Shown here piece by piece: positions 38,081 to 48,056 of a DNA stretch of 64,000 nt. Source of the DNA: DATJHM01 sp963777355 (GTDB lineage Bacteria > Chloroflexota > Ktedonobacteria > Ktedonobacterales > Ktedonobacteraceae). Position numbers and translations under genes: made by a program. Position 1 is the stretch's first letter. Every line of letters begins with the position of its first letter. Location of the stretch: NCBI GenBank assembly GCA_963777355.1, contig CAVZQK010000022.1:868001-932000 (forward strand), given 5' to 3'. Under the pieces are notes generated by a model that saw only the letters and a list, made by a program, of their open reading frames with translations, did no database searches and had not been told where the DNA came from.

Positions 38081-38908
38081 ATGTCTGATACACAGCTCTT
38101 ACAACAAATCGCTCCTTATCAACCCTGGTTGATTATCGCCGGTGTTTTTGTGCTGTTTCTGCTATTACGTCTCACACGCAAAAACCTGCGTAGCCGAGTT
38201 GATGAGATTGGCTTTCGCCTCTTCCGTGAGCGCGGCCTGCTCATCTGGTTCTGGCTAAATTCACCAGGAGTGATGCTGCATGAGATGAGTCATGCGCTGG
38301 TTGTACTGCTCTTTACACCGTTTGGTTTTCGCATTACGAATATTACGCTCTTCCGCATCAAACCGATGGTCCCAAAAAGCAACGGCAGTCGCATCATGAG
38401 AAGTGGTGGTCGGCAGGCGCTTCAGCTTGGTGAGGTCCAATATGTGCGGCCCCAGGGCAAGTTGATGAGCTATATCGGCGACGGTTTTAGTGGAATTGCT
38501 CCTCTCTTTGGTGGAATTGCGGCCTTCGCCTTTCTCTACTGGGTCGCGACTGGCTACAATCTCTGGGATTTTCCTCTGGACGCCCAGCAGCGTCTCCAGA
38601 TTCTGCGCCCCGACTGGCCCTGGTGGACGCTGATCTTCGCCCCCTATCTGATTCTGACGGTAACTTCCGAGCTCTGGCCCAGCCGCCAGGACTGGCGCGG
38701 TGCCCAACGTTTTGTGACTGCGCTCCTTCTTCTGGTCGTTGCCGCTCTCGCTGGACTCTGGTATCTCAAGTATATCAATCAGTTGTTCCAGGCCACGCTG
38801 TTTGTCTCTTCCCATATCGACTTTGCCCTGCTCGTCCTGCTCATCCTGGATCTGGCATTTCTTATCGTTGCCGAGTGTATTGTCAACATTCTACGCGGGA
38901 GCAGTTGA
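38081..38908 (+). CDS. Membrane protein with HExxH motif, putative metalloprotease
   Basis: 275 aa with about five membrane segments. His67-Glu68-x-x-His71 in VMLHEMSHALVVLLF lies at the start of a hydrophobic stretch, as in site-2-protease-like M50 enzymes. A second metal ligand motif (NPDG-like) was not recognised, so activity is a proposal. C-terminal helices AALAGLWYL and FALLVLLILDLAFLIVAECI. Followed 1 bp later by the P-loop gene. Confidence 0.65.
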   Translation: MSDTQLLQQIAPYQPWLIIAGVFVLFLLLRLTRKNLRSRVDEIGFRLFRERGLLIWFWLNSPGVMLHEMSHALVVLLFTPFGFRITNITLFRIKPMVPKSNGSRIMRSGGRQALQLGEVQYVRPQGKLMSYIGDGFSGIAPLFGGIAAFAFLYWVATGYNLWDFPLDAQQRLQILRPDWPWWTLIFAPYLILTVTSELWPSRQDWRGAQRFVTALLLLVVAALAGLWYLKYINQLFQATLFVSSHIDFALLVLLILDLAFLIVAECIVNILRGSS

Positions 38909-38909
38909 C

Positions 38910-39483
38910 GTGCCAACTCCCCTTTTACTTGTGATTACTGGTCCCTCCTATGGCAGTGGCAAAACGACGCTGGCCCATCGTCTTGCGGCTAATTTTCATC
39001 TGCCTCTGCTCTATAAAGACGGCATTAAAGAGCGCCTCTTCAACGATCTAGGCTGGTCGGACCGTGAATGGTCGCGCAAACTTGGCAGGGCAACCTATAC
39101 CCTCCTCTACTATTTTCTCGAAGTACAACTTACAGCAGGCATCACCTGCATTATCGAGTCAAACTTTCTGAGAGAATTCGCCAGCCCTAAAATTCCGCAC
39201 CCTGCAACAGCAATACGGTTTTCAGCCATTTCAAATTCAATGTTTCGCCGATGGGCAGATACTTCTGCAACGCTTCAAAGACCGCGCCGAATCCGACGCA
39301 CGCCATCCCGGCCACGTCGAGCCAGCCAACTATGCAGAATACGAACCCCACCTGCTCAAAGGCTTTATGGACCCACTAGACATTGGAGGAACTCTCTACC
39401 CTCTCGACACCACCAATTTTGCTAATATAGACTATAAGAAGCTTTACGAGGCAATTCAAGCAGCATTGGATCAAAGAAGCTAG
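38910..39483 (+). CDS. P-loop kinase-like ATPase, frame broken
   Basis: About 190 aa after repair. GTG 38910, one base after the preceding stop, starts VPTPLLLVITGPSYGSGKTT: Walker A is GPSYGSGKT. KDGIKERLFNDLGWSDREW looks like the substrate region of shikimate/gluconate-like or zeta-type kinases. After about 39188 the open frame is nonsense; deleting one A of AAAA at 39189-39192 gives SPKFRTLQQQYGFQPFQIQC and a run to the stop at 39481. The upstream open frame from 38739 belongs to another frame of the membrane protein. Substrate unknown. Confidence 0.72.
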
Positions 39484-39575
39484 CCGACACGCTGGAACTT
39501 CTTCAATGCCAGCGTATACTATAGATATGGTGGTGGTTTAGTGGTAAAGTGATATTCTGGCAAGGAAGACAAAAA

Positions 39576-40199
39576 ATGGTAGCAGCAAGGAAAATTTCTA
39601 TGCCATTCCCTTATCACCTTCCAATTGTTTCTCCTGCTGAGAACGTTCCTGGCCCTGCACAGGGCCATTGGACATATAGAGACTATGCCAATCTTCCAGA
39701 CGACGGGATTCGCTATGAGGTGGTGGATGGAGTGCTGTATATGACCCCTTCTCCGGGAAGTGAGCATCAAAATGCAGTTGGCGAGATTTTTGTGTATCTG
39801 CGTCAAGCAGTTAAACTGCGGAAGCTGGGCAAAGTCTTTCTTGCTCCCTTCGATGTTGAATTGGCCCCGAACGTTATTGTGCAACCTGATATTATTGTGC
39901 TTCTTCATTCAGAAGAGCACAAGCTTGCTTACAATCGCATCATCGGCGCTCCGAATCTGCTCGTCGAGGTCGTCTCACCCGGCAGCGTCGGCTATGATCG
40001 GCGCGAAAAGCAAAATAGCTATGCCCGTGCTGGCGTCCCCGAATACTGGATTGTTGACCCGCTTGCCCAAAACGTCGAGCTGCTCTTGCTAGAAAATGCT
40101 ACCTATCATTCTCAAGGAATCTTTCAGGGAGAAGCTTCTCTGCCTTCGCGCACCATACCTGATTTTTCTGTGCCGGTGGCAAATTTCTTTCTGCCCTAA
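39576..40199 (+). CDS. Uma2 family endonuclease-like protein
   Basis: 207 aa from ATG 39576 (ATG 39600 also possible). DUF820/Uma2 restriction-endonuclease fold: RYEVVDGVLYMTPSPGSEHQ, the QPDIIVLL and LLVEVVSPG motifs give the D...ExK-like PD-(D/E)xK site, and VPEYWIVDP follows. The family is expanded in Chloroflexota and cyanobacteria; its function is not known with certainty, and no partner gene is seen. Confidence 0.85.
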   Translation: MVAARKISMPFPYHLPIVSPAENVPGPAQGHWTYRDYANLPDDGIRYEVVDGVLYMTPSPGSEHQNAVGEIFVYLRQAVKLRKLGKVFLAPFDVELAPNVIVQPDIIVLLHSEEHKLAYNRIIGAPNLLVEVVSPGSVGYDRREKQNSYARAGVPEYWIVDPLAQNVELLLLENATYHSQGIFQGEASLPSRTIPDFSVPVANFFLP

Positions 40200-40222
40200 T
40201 CAGCTTAGAGCAAAACTGGATT

Positions 40223-41998
40223 TTACCAATCAAACTTTTCAATCAAAAATGAGCGGCTATAATGGAGCAAAATAGGGCTCCCATGTGGACAGACCGCCGG
40301 AGCCGTCACGCTGGCAAGACCTGTAAGCAGCGTCTGCTGCTCACCCTTCCCCAACTCCCGACCACGCCTCATAGCGGAACGACACGCAAGACTAATCAAA
40401 AGACGATCCTCCCAATCCGGCGCTTCCTCAGCCGCAACATCCGCCAGCTCTTGCAGGTGCGCAACAAGCTGCTCGTTCCCCTCGCTCATCGGCACTGAAC
40501 GGATAAGAAAGCTACGGCCCCCAAAACGCTCACACTCTACTCCCAGCCCTCGCAGCATCGGCAGACGCTGCTCTAAAAGATCGGCCTGGTAGCGTTTCAT
40601 CTCGATCATGACCGGCTCCAGGAGCAGATGAGAATCAACGCCCTCGCTCTCCTCTCGCCCACTCGCGTACCTCTGCCGTAAATGCTCATAGATAATGCGC
40701 TCATGGGCACGATGCTGGTCCACCAGATAGAGGCTCCCATCCGGTGCTTCACAAAGAATCACCGCCTGCTGCAATTGAGCCAGAGGACGCAAATGGGCAA
40801 TAACTTCAGCACTTCCCGCCGACTCACTCTGCGCTCGATACTCTTCTGCACTTTCGGCTATATGAAGTCCTCGTCTTCTGGGACCTGGCAAACGCCTCTG
40901 ATTTGCTAACACAGGACCAGGGAAAAGCACTGTCTCCGCCACCGCTGGACTCTGCTCCAGCACGCCACGCACGGTCTCAGTCAAAGCTCTCTTTATACGC
41001 TCTTCCTGCAAAAGCCGCACCTCTGTCTTCGCGGGATGCACATTGACATCTATCTCCTCCGGTGGCACCTCTAGCGCTAATACCAGAAGTGGATGCTTCC
41101 CTTTGGGCAAGGCTCCACGATAGCCCTGCTCCAGTGCCTCCTGCAAACTCCGTACCTGGACCAGGCGGCCATTGACGAATAGAATGACATAGTGGCGCGA
41201 ACTCTGCGCCAGCGCCCGATTCGCAATATACCCGTGTAGAGTAACAAGCTCTCCATCCCTGAAATCAACCGGGGAGAGCATTTCAGTCAGAGGCAGATGA
41301 TACAGCTCAGTCAGGACCGAAGCCAGGCTGCCACTCCCACTCGTCTGCACGGCGCTATGTTCATCTACGATCAGCGTAAAACGCACAGCAGGATAGCCAA
41401 TGGCGTAGCGCTGCACAAGCTGGACAATATGCCCATTCTCTGTGCGCGATCCACGCATGTATTTTAACCGCGCCGGCACATTATAGAAGAGGTCACGTAC
41501 ACTCACAGTAGTTCCATGCGGGCGTGCATGCAAGCCGCGCTCTAGCAGTTCCCCACCACGAAACGTCACCATTATCCCTGGCCGTTCTTCACTCAGCCCC
41601 TCTGTCTCCAGCGCACGACTCAGCAACGTCACCTCTGCTATTGCCGCGATACTGGCCAGGGCTTCACCGCGAAACCCTAAGGTCTGTAGGTGCTCCAGAT
41701 CGCTAAAGTGTGTGATCTTGCTGGTCGTATGGCGCTGACAGACGCGCTCGATCTCTGTCGCTGGAATGCCAATGCCGTTATCGCTCACGCAAATCAACTG
41801 AAGTCCACCGGCGCGTAGCTCAATCTGAATAGCGCTTGCTCCAGCATCCAGGGCATTCTCCAGCAATTCTTTCACCGCTGATGCTGGACGCTCGATTACC
41901 TCGCCCGCAGCAATACGTTCGGCAACCTCTACAGGCAGCTCATATAATGGCCTGCGCAGCAGAGGAGTTGAGGGCTGATTGGGAAATGGTTGGTTCAT
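40223..41998 (-). CDS. mutL: DNA mismatch repair protein MutL
   Basis: 591 aa. GHKL ATPase: KELLENALDAGA, DNGIGI and TLGFRGEALASIAA at the N-terminus. The C-terminal domain keeps the endonuclease set: DQHRAHERIIYE fits DQHA(x)2E(x)4E with Arg for Ala, SLACRSAMRRG and CPHGSP are the other metal-site motifs. So this MutL probably nicks DNA, as in bacteria without MutH. ATG 41998 overlaps the mutS stop (ATGA). Confidence 0.96.
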   Translation of the reverse strand: MNQPFPNQPSTPLLRRPLYELPVEVAERIAAGEVIERPASAVKELLENALDAGASAIQIELRAGGLQLICVSDNGIGIPATEIERVCQRHTTSKITHFSDLEHLQTLGFRGEALASIAAIAEVTLLSRALETEGLSEERPGIMVTFRGGELLERGLHARPHGTTVSVRDLFYNVPARLKYMRGSRTENGHIVQLVQRYAIGYPAVRFTLIVDEHSAVQTSGSGSLASVLTELYHLPLTEMLSPVDFRDGELVTLHGYIANRALAQSSRHYVILFVNGRLVQVRSLQEALEQGYRGALPKGKHPLLVLALEVPPEEIDVNVHPAKTEVRLLQEERIKRALTETVRGVLEQSPAVAETVLFPGPVLANQRRLPGPRRRGLHIAESAEEYRAQSESAGSAEVIAHLRPLAQLQQAVILCEAPDGSLYLVDQHRAHERIIYEHLRQRYASGREESEGVDSHLLLEPVMIEMKRYQADLLEQRLPMLRGLGVECERFGGRSFLIRSVPMSEGNEQLVAHLQELADVAAEEAPDWEDRLLISLACRSAMRRGRELGKGEQQTLLTGLASVTAPAVCPHGSPILLHYSRSFLIEKFDW

Positions 41999-44685
41999 CG
42001 TCTCAAAGCACTTCTTTTCTTTTGTTGTTGCAGAAAGAGCAAACTCAAGGCATCCAGGGGAGTAATTGCCGCCAGATTGATTGCACTTAGATCCAGGTCA
42101 TCGTCTTCGCTCTGCTCTAACAGCATTGCCGCCTCTCTCGCTTCTTCGCTCTGCCAGGAATAGTTCTGCACCCTCTCAGCGATCAAGCGTTGTTGCGCAG
42201 ACGCTTGCGTCTCCAGATATGCCAGATCCTGCTGTGCTCGCGCAATCTGGGGTTGTCCACTCGTGTGCCCATTTTTCTCCAGGTGCAGTAAGACGGATTC
42301 AGCTCGTCGCACGATGCTCGCGGGCATCCCTGCCAGCTTCGCAACATGCACTCCATAGCTCCGTCCCAGACTCCCCGGCAGCACACGGTGCAGGAAGACG
42401 ATACCTCCCTCTTCGTCATCGCTGATCGCCATCGTATAGACCACCAGCTGCACCAGTTCATCGGTCATGGCCGCCAACTCATGATAATGGGTGGCAAAAA
42501 GCGTGCGCGCCTGCGTCTGATTGTGCAGATGCTCAACAACGGCTCGCGCTATTGCCAGACCATCATAGGTACTGGTACCACGCCCGATCTCATCAAGAAT
42601 AATCAAACTATGCTGCGTGGCATTGTGCAGAATGGTCGCGGTCTCTTCCATCTCAACCATAAAAGTGCTTTTGCCTGAAGCGATATCATCTTCGGCTCCT
42701 ACGCGGGTAAAAATGCGATCTACCAGACCGATGCGCGCACTACGCGCAGGGACAAAACTGCCAATCTGTGCCAGCAGTGTAATCAGCGCCACCTGGCGCA
42801 AATAGGTCGATTTCCCAGCCATATTTGGTCCGGTAAGCAGGAAAACACGCGCCCCCTCTTCAGACTCTAACCGTGTGTCATTCGGAATAAACACATCACC
42901 ATCCAGCGCATATTCTACTACCGGGTGACGCCCACCAACAATCTCCAACATATGCCCATGCTCGATCTGTGGCCGCACATAGCCCTGCCGCGCCGCGACC
43001 TGCGCAAGACACAGCAAGACATCGCTTCTCGCTACCGCCGTCGCGGTACGCATCAGTTGTTCATAATGCAGACCGAGTTGCCGCAATAGATCAACATAAA
43101 TGCTCCGCTCCATCTCTTCAATCCGCTCTACCGCGCTGAGGATGCGCGCCTCGTGCTCTTTGAGATCAGGCGTGATAAAGCGCTCGGCATTCACCAGGGT
43201 CTGCTTGCGCATATAATCGCCGGGTACCAGCTTACTATTCGCATTACTGACTTCTATATAGTAGCCAAAGACTTTATTAAAACCGACCTTGAGCGATTTG
43301 ATGCCGGTACGCTCACGCTCACGCGCCTCCAGCGAGACCATCCAGCGCCGCGAGTCGCGAATCGAGGCGAAGAGCTCATCCAGTTCTTTATGAAAGCCGG
43401 GACGAATGATACGGCCATCATCGCCATGCTCATCCTCCTCCCCATGCAGCACCAACGCCCGCTCAATTAAGCCGGTCACATCCGGACAGGCATCTAACTC
43501 TTCTGACAACTGCTGCAACAGGGGAGACTCACAACCCGCCAGAATCTCGCGTAGTACTGGCATCGTATGTAGATATTTCCCCAGCCCCAGTACCTCATTG
43601 CGCACGGCTGTCCCCTGGCGCACTCTTCCAGCAATGCGCTCCAGATCTCCTAGCCCCTGAAGATTCATCGTGAAACGACTGCGCAGGGCCGGACTCTCGT
43701 ACAGCTCTTCGACCGCAGTTAAACGCTCAGAAAGCTCGCTGAAGTCCAGCAGCGGCTGCGTAATCGTCTTGCGCAGATGCCGCGCCCCCATCGGCGTAAT
43801 GGTTCTATCTAAAACGTTGAGCAGACTCCCCTGCGGCGTGTTGCTCCGCGTCCCCTGCAAGAGCTCTAGATTCCGCTGCGTATGCGCGTCCAGAATCATA
43901 TAACTGTTTGTGCGATAACTACGCAGACCGGTCAGCAAAGGCAACAGCGCCGCATTCATCTTTTCCAGGTAAGCCACAATCGCCCCGGCTGCTGAGACCG
44001 CCTGGGGCGATTGCGTACATTCATATGCCTCTAACGATTGCACGCCAAACTGGCGACAGAGCCGACTTTGCGCGGCCTCAAATTGAAAAAAATATTCTGG
44101 ACAACGGGTGATCGTGACGGTCTTCGAGGGAAACTGATAGGCATCCGTGGCGCTCCCTTCCAACAGCAAACACTCTACCGGGGCTAGCCGTTGTAGCTCG
44201 GCATCTAGCGCAACAGGCAGCTCTTCTCGCGGGAACCACGTCACGAGAAATTCGCCCGTGCTTACATCTACTGCGGCCAGCCCCGTCTGCATACGGCCAG
44301 AGGCAATCGCCACCAGATAGTTATTCAGTCTCACCGGCAAAAGATTGGGCTCGGAGAGGGTTCCAGCCGTCAAAATGCGCGTAACTGCCCGCTCTACAAT
44401 CCCCTTGCCAACCTCGCCCACCTGATCACAAATAGCAACTTTAAAACCTCTGGCAACCAATTTTCCGACATAATTTTCTAAAGCGTGCAGAGGTATCCCA
44501 GCCAGAGGCACGCGATCACCATCCACTCCATAGGAGCGACTGGTGAGCACGATCTGAAGTTCACGCGAGGTAGTGTACGCGTCCTCGTCAAATGTCTCGT
44601 AAAAATCCCCAACCTGGTACATCAGAATAGCATCAGGATATTGACTTTTGATCTGCAAATATTGTTTCCGTGCGGGCGATGGCAT
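41995..44685 (-). CDS. mutS: DNA mismatch repair protein MutS
   Basis: 896 aa, standard length. Mismatch-recognition motif GDFYETFDEDAY with the Phe and Glu that wedge into mispairs near residue 28, connector and lever domains, then the ATPase: Walker A TGPNMAGKSTYL, ST(x) TFMVEM, Walker B LIILDEIGRGTSTYDG and the ATHYHELA switch. Forms an operon with mutL through a 4-bp overlap. GAGGGAAG upstream of ATG 44685. Confidence 0.97.
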   Translation of the reverse strand: MPSPARKQYLQIKSQYPDAILMYQVGDFYETFDEDAYTTSRELQIVLTSRSYGVDGDRVPLAGIPLHALENYVGKLVARGFKVAICDQVGEVGKGIVERAVTRILTAGTLSEPNLLPVRLNNYLVAIASGRMQTGLAAVDVSTGEFLVTWFPREELPVALDAELQRLAPVECLLLEGSATDAYQFPSKTVTITRCPEYFFQFEAAQSRLCRQFGVQSLEAYECTQSPQAVSAAGAIVAYLEKMNAALLPLLTGLRSYRTNSYMILDAHTQRNLELLQGTRSNTPQGSLLNVLDRTITPMGARHLRKTITQPLLDFSELSERLTAVEELYESPALRSRFTMNLQGLGDLERIAGRVRQGTAVRNEVLGLGKYLHTMPVLREILAGCESPLLQQLSEELDACPDVTGLIERALVLHGEEDEHGDDGRIIRPGFHKELDELFASIRDSRRWMVSLEARERERTGIKSLKVGFNKVFGYYIEVSNANSKLVPGDYMRKQTLVNAERFITPDLKEHEARILSAVERIEEMERSIYVDLLRQLGLHYEQLMRTATAVARSDVLLCLAQVAARQGYVRPQIEHGHMLEIVGGRHPVVEYALDGDVFIPNDTRLESEEGARVFLLTGPNMAGKSTYLRQVALITLLAQIGSFVPARSARIGLVDRIFTRVGAEDDIASGKSTFMVEMEETATILHNATQHSLIILDEIGRGTSTYDGLAIARAVVEHLHNQTQARTLFATHYHELAAMTDELVQLVVYTMAISDDEEGGIVFLHRVLPGSLGRSYGVHVAKLAGMPASIVRRAESVLLHLEKNGHTSGQPQIARAQQDLAYLETQASAQQRLIAERVQNYSWQSEEAREAAMLLEQSEDDDLDLSAINLAAITPLDALSLLFLQQQKKRSALRR

Positions 44686-45235
44686 ACTCGCTTCCCTCTT
44701 CTACCTGTCGCGACAGAATATAACGTTTTGAACATATGTACATTACCTTATTCTTTTAGCCCTGTCAAAAAGTAGTACTCAAAACTCTGATACTCACTAC
44801 TCATCAAGTAAGATTTATTCACATGCTCAAACTTTATGCACGTTTCGGAAGTAAATCTGCACAAATGCGCATTGACATTCTTGAGTTTAGCATCTATACT
44901 AGAAACACCACTAAAAATAGGAAGTTGAGATTTTACAATGCAGTATCGCAACAAAGATCCTCACATGCTCTACTATTTCCCCACTTAGGTTTCCTGGTAT
45001 CACTTTTAAATGAAGAATTTGCTACCATCTCAGGATATCCAGCAATTTCGCAAAATATTTACTTCTCACTCTCTCTGATACAAATTAAGACACCCTGACA
45101 TATGGACAAGGGGACATCCTGTACTGTGCCGCTCATTCTTTATTATGCGGTTCTCTTATGTATAACCCACTATTTATTTTCTTTTCCTGCCTTTCCAAAG
45201 AAGAAGGCAAGATCGGACAGGGAGGTACGATCACA
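44686..45235. other. Intergenic region with divergent promoters
   Basis: 550 bases between mutS (minus) and the GH27 gene (plus). Very AT-rich around 44740-45060. Open frames here lack start signals or homology, so nothing is annotated. Confidence 0.45.
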
Positions 45236-47381
45236 GTGCAGACAACAACTGACAACAACAAATTTTTTACTCCCGGAACCACTACTCCTGAAAATCAAAA
45301 ATCATCCCAAAAACGCGGGATCGGCAAACTCAATACTGGTATGCGCACACTCCTTCTCGCGTCTCTCCTGATTACTATTGGCGCTCTTTCTTTCTTCGGT
45401 TATACCAGACTATCAGTCCATGCAGTGGCAAACGGCCAGGCGCTTACTCCCCCTATGGGCTGGTCTAGCTGGAATGCCCATTTCGCCAATATTAATGAAT
45501 CTATTATTGAGGCCGCCGCCGATGCAATGGTGAGCAGCGGTATGAAAGCCGCAGGATACCAATATGTCAATACCGACGAGGGCTGGTGGAGCGGCACACG
45601 CGATGCCAACGGCAATATTACTGTCGATCTGACAAAATGGCCCGGCGGTATGCAAGCTGTCGCCACCTATATCCATAGTAAAGGTCTGAAAGCTGGTATC
45701 TACACCGATGCCGGGACCAATGGCTGCGGCGGCAATAACCAGGGTAGCTATGGCCACTACGATCAGGATATGCTGCAATTCGAGCAATGGGGCTTCGATT
45801 ATGTAAAGGTTGACTGGTGCGGCGGCGTGACGCAGAATCTTAATCAGGCCACGCAATACGCTCAGATCCGTGATTCTATCGCGAAAGCTACTGCTCAAAC
45901 CGGCCATCCTATGGGCTTCAGTATCTGCGAGTGGGGCCTGGCAGATCCCTGGAACTGGGGACCAACTACCGGCAATGCCTGGCGCACCTCCAATGATATT
46001 AGTTTCACTCAGGGCAGCGTTGCCTGGACGGATATTTTGAAGAATTTTGATAGCGCGACCCTTCATCCCGATGCTCAGGCTCCCGGTAGCTATAATGATC
46101 CCGATATGATGGAGGTCGGCGCTTCGGGTATCAGCGCAACCGAAAGCCAGTCCCACTTCAGTCTCTGGGCCATCTCCGGCGCTCCACTGTTAGCAGGCAA
46201 CGATATTACGACGATGTCGAGTGCCACACAGACGATTCTCACTAACAGTGATGTCATCGCCGTCGATCAGGACGCTCTCGGTCTTCAAGCGACGAAAGTG
46301 AGCGAACCAACTATCGGCCTGCAAGTCTGGTCAAAGGTTCTCAGTACTTCAGGGCAAAGAGCTGTCGCCCTGCTGAATCGCACCTCTGCAACCGCCAATA
46401 TTACAGTGAACTGGAGCGATCTCGGCCTGACGACTGGCAGTGCACAGGTGCGCGACTTATGGACTCACAGCAATCTGGGCGGCTTCTCTAATAGCTACAC
46501 TGCCTCGGTCTCCTCTCATGGCGTTACGATGTTGAAGATCAGTGGCTCAGAGGCCACACAGACCGTCTACGAAGCGGAGTCCTCTGCCAATACTTTAGGC
46601 GGAAGTGCTACAGTCGCCAGTTGTACCACTTGTTCCGGTGGAAAGGACGTTCAGAATGTTGGCAACGGCGGTGGCGGCAATGGTACGCTTCAGTTCAACA
46701 ATATCCAGACCAATCTCCCCGGTCCCCAACTTATTAGTATCTCTTACGTCAACGCGGACACCACTGCCCGCACGGCTTCTATGAGCGTCAATGGCGCGGC
46801 TGCTACTACTGTCAATTTCCCTTCGGCAGGAGGAACCTGGCAGAAATCCAGTTATCGGCACGGTGAAACTTATTGTCTATCTCGATGCGCGAAGCAATAC
46901 GATCAAATTCTCCAATAGCAGTGCCTGGGCTCCTGACTTCGATAAGTTGTCTGCCCTTCCTGGCGGCAATTTCTCCAGCTATGAAGCAGAATCTTCTAGT
47001 AATACATTAGGAGGAAGCTCGGTAATCAGAACTTGTAGCACCTGTTCAGGCGGCTCACTGGTTGGCAACGTCGGCAATGGCGGCGGCGGCAATGGTACGC
47101 TTCAGTTTAACAATGTCAACGTAAGCAGCGCTGGTAGCCACAAACTTGTGATCTCGTACATCAATGGTGATAGCTCTCCCTACGGTATCGGTACATCACG
47201 TACAGCCTCCATTAGCATCAATGGCGGCTCAGCCCTCACCGTCAGTTTCCCTGCTACGGGCGATTGGACTGAGGTTGTTACGATGAATATATCGGTCAAT
47301 TTGAATGCTGGTAACAATACGATTACATTCTCCAATAGCTCGGCCTGGGCTCCCGATTTCGATAAAATCGATGTAGCCTGA
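45236..47381 (+). CDS. GH27 alpha-galactosidase with two C-terminal CBMs, frame broken
   Basis: About 714 aa after repair. N-terminal signal (MRTLLLASLLITIGALSFFG). GH27 catalytic domain: PPMGWSSWNAHFANI, nucleophile Asp about 192 in YVKVDWCGG and acid/base Asp about 290 in SYNDPDMMEVG, then the beta-sandwich domain. Two similar carbohydrate-binding modules follow, each with YEAESSxNTLGG, CxTCSGG and NGGGGNGTLQFNN. The first CBM breaks at about 46847-46850; removing one base from TCCAG restores SVIGTVKLIVYLD. GTG 45236 has GGGAGG ten bases upstream. Secreted, releases alpha-galactosyl residues from polymers. Confidence 0.92.
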
Positions 47382-47430
47382 GCCAATTGCGGAATCTGGC
47401 CCCTTCTTCCCAGCCAGCTAGATCTTTTCG

Positions 47431-47455
47431 GGACCTTGCATTAAATGCAAGGTCC
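47431..47455. terminator. Perfect 12-bp inverted repeat after the GH27 gene
   Basis: GGACCTTGCATT and its complement AATGCAAGGTCC with one central base, 50 bp beyond the stop codon. Few T residues follow on the plus side, so a Rho-independent terminator or an operator site is possible. Confidence 0.55.
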
Positions 47456-47612
47456 TTGCCTATTCTTAAAAGATGTCTTTGCCACCATATCTCAAGCAAT
47501 CAGACGAGAGATTGTATAACTAACAATTCGTGTTATTATGCTCTATACTAAAAGAAATCTACCCACCATAGTTCTATTCCAGGAAATAGGTTCCTAAACT
47601 AAAGAGATCATA

Positions 47613-47940
47613 ATGCAACAGACCAAACCTATCATTAAGCGCGTTGACCATATTGTGCTGAAAATTGATGGTCCAGCTTACGAACAACTTTTTCGCTTAT
47701 TCTCAGAACTTTTTCGCCTCCCTATTGCCTGCATGACTGGCTGCTATCCGCCATTTATAAGCAGTGGCATCTTCGCGGGCAATGTTAATCTCGACCTGCT
47801 TCAACTGAAACAAGAGGCGACGAAGAGAGCAGCAAAGGCTTCTCTCGCGGGGATTGCAATGGAGGCATATAACCTGGAAGAGTGCTTGCAAGACCAGAGA
47901 AGGTTTTTGGTCTGGATATCCGCTTGATATCTTGAACCAA
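47613..47940 (+). pseudogene. Truncated VOC/glyoxalase-like protein
   Basis: Reads KRVDHIVLKIDGPAYEQLFRLF then SGIFAGNVNLDLLQL, typical of VOC (glyoxalase/bleomycin resistance) half-domains, but stops after 104 codons. Changing frame near 47897 gives REGFWSGYPLDILNQ and then a stop at 47940, still far shorter than the usual fold. Probably decayed. Confidence 0.5.
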
Positions 47941-48056
47941 TAGAGAGTTACTCATTTCTATGAAAAATAATCCACATTTCTTTGGTGGTTCGTATCTCTT
48001 GTACGAACTACCATACTGAGTTGATCCACCACCAGATTGTGGTGAAGGAGAATAAA

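Noticed and set aside
38739..38909. N-terminal extension of the P-loop kinase frame
   Set aside because: Overlaps the HExxH protein in another frame; Ser/Ile-rich nonsense and GTG 38910 fits the domain start.
39520..39560. tRNA-like D-arm sequence (GGTTTAGTGGTAAAG)
   Set aside because: No acceptor stem, anticodon arm or TPsiC arm can be paired around it; it is the leader of the Uma2 gene.
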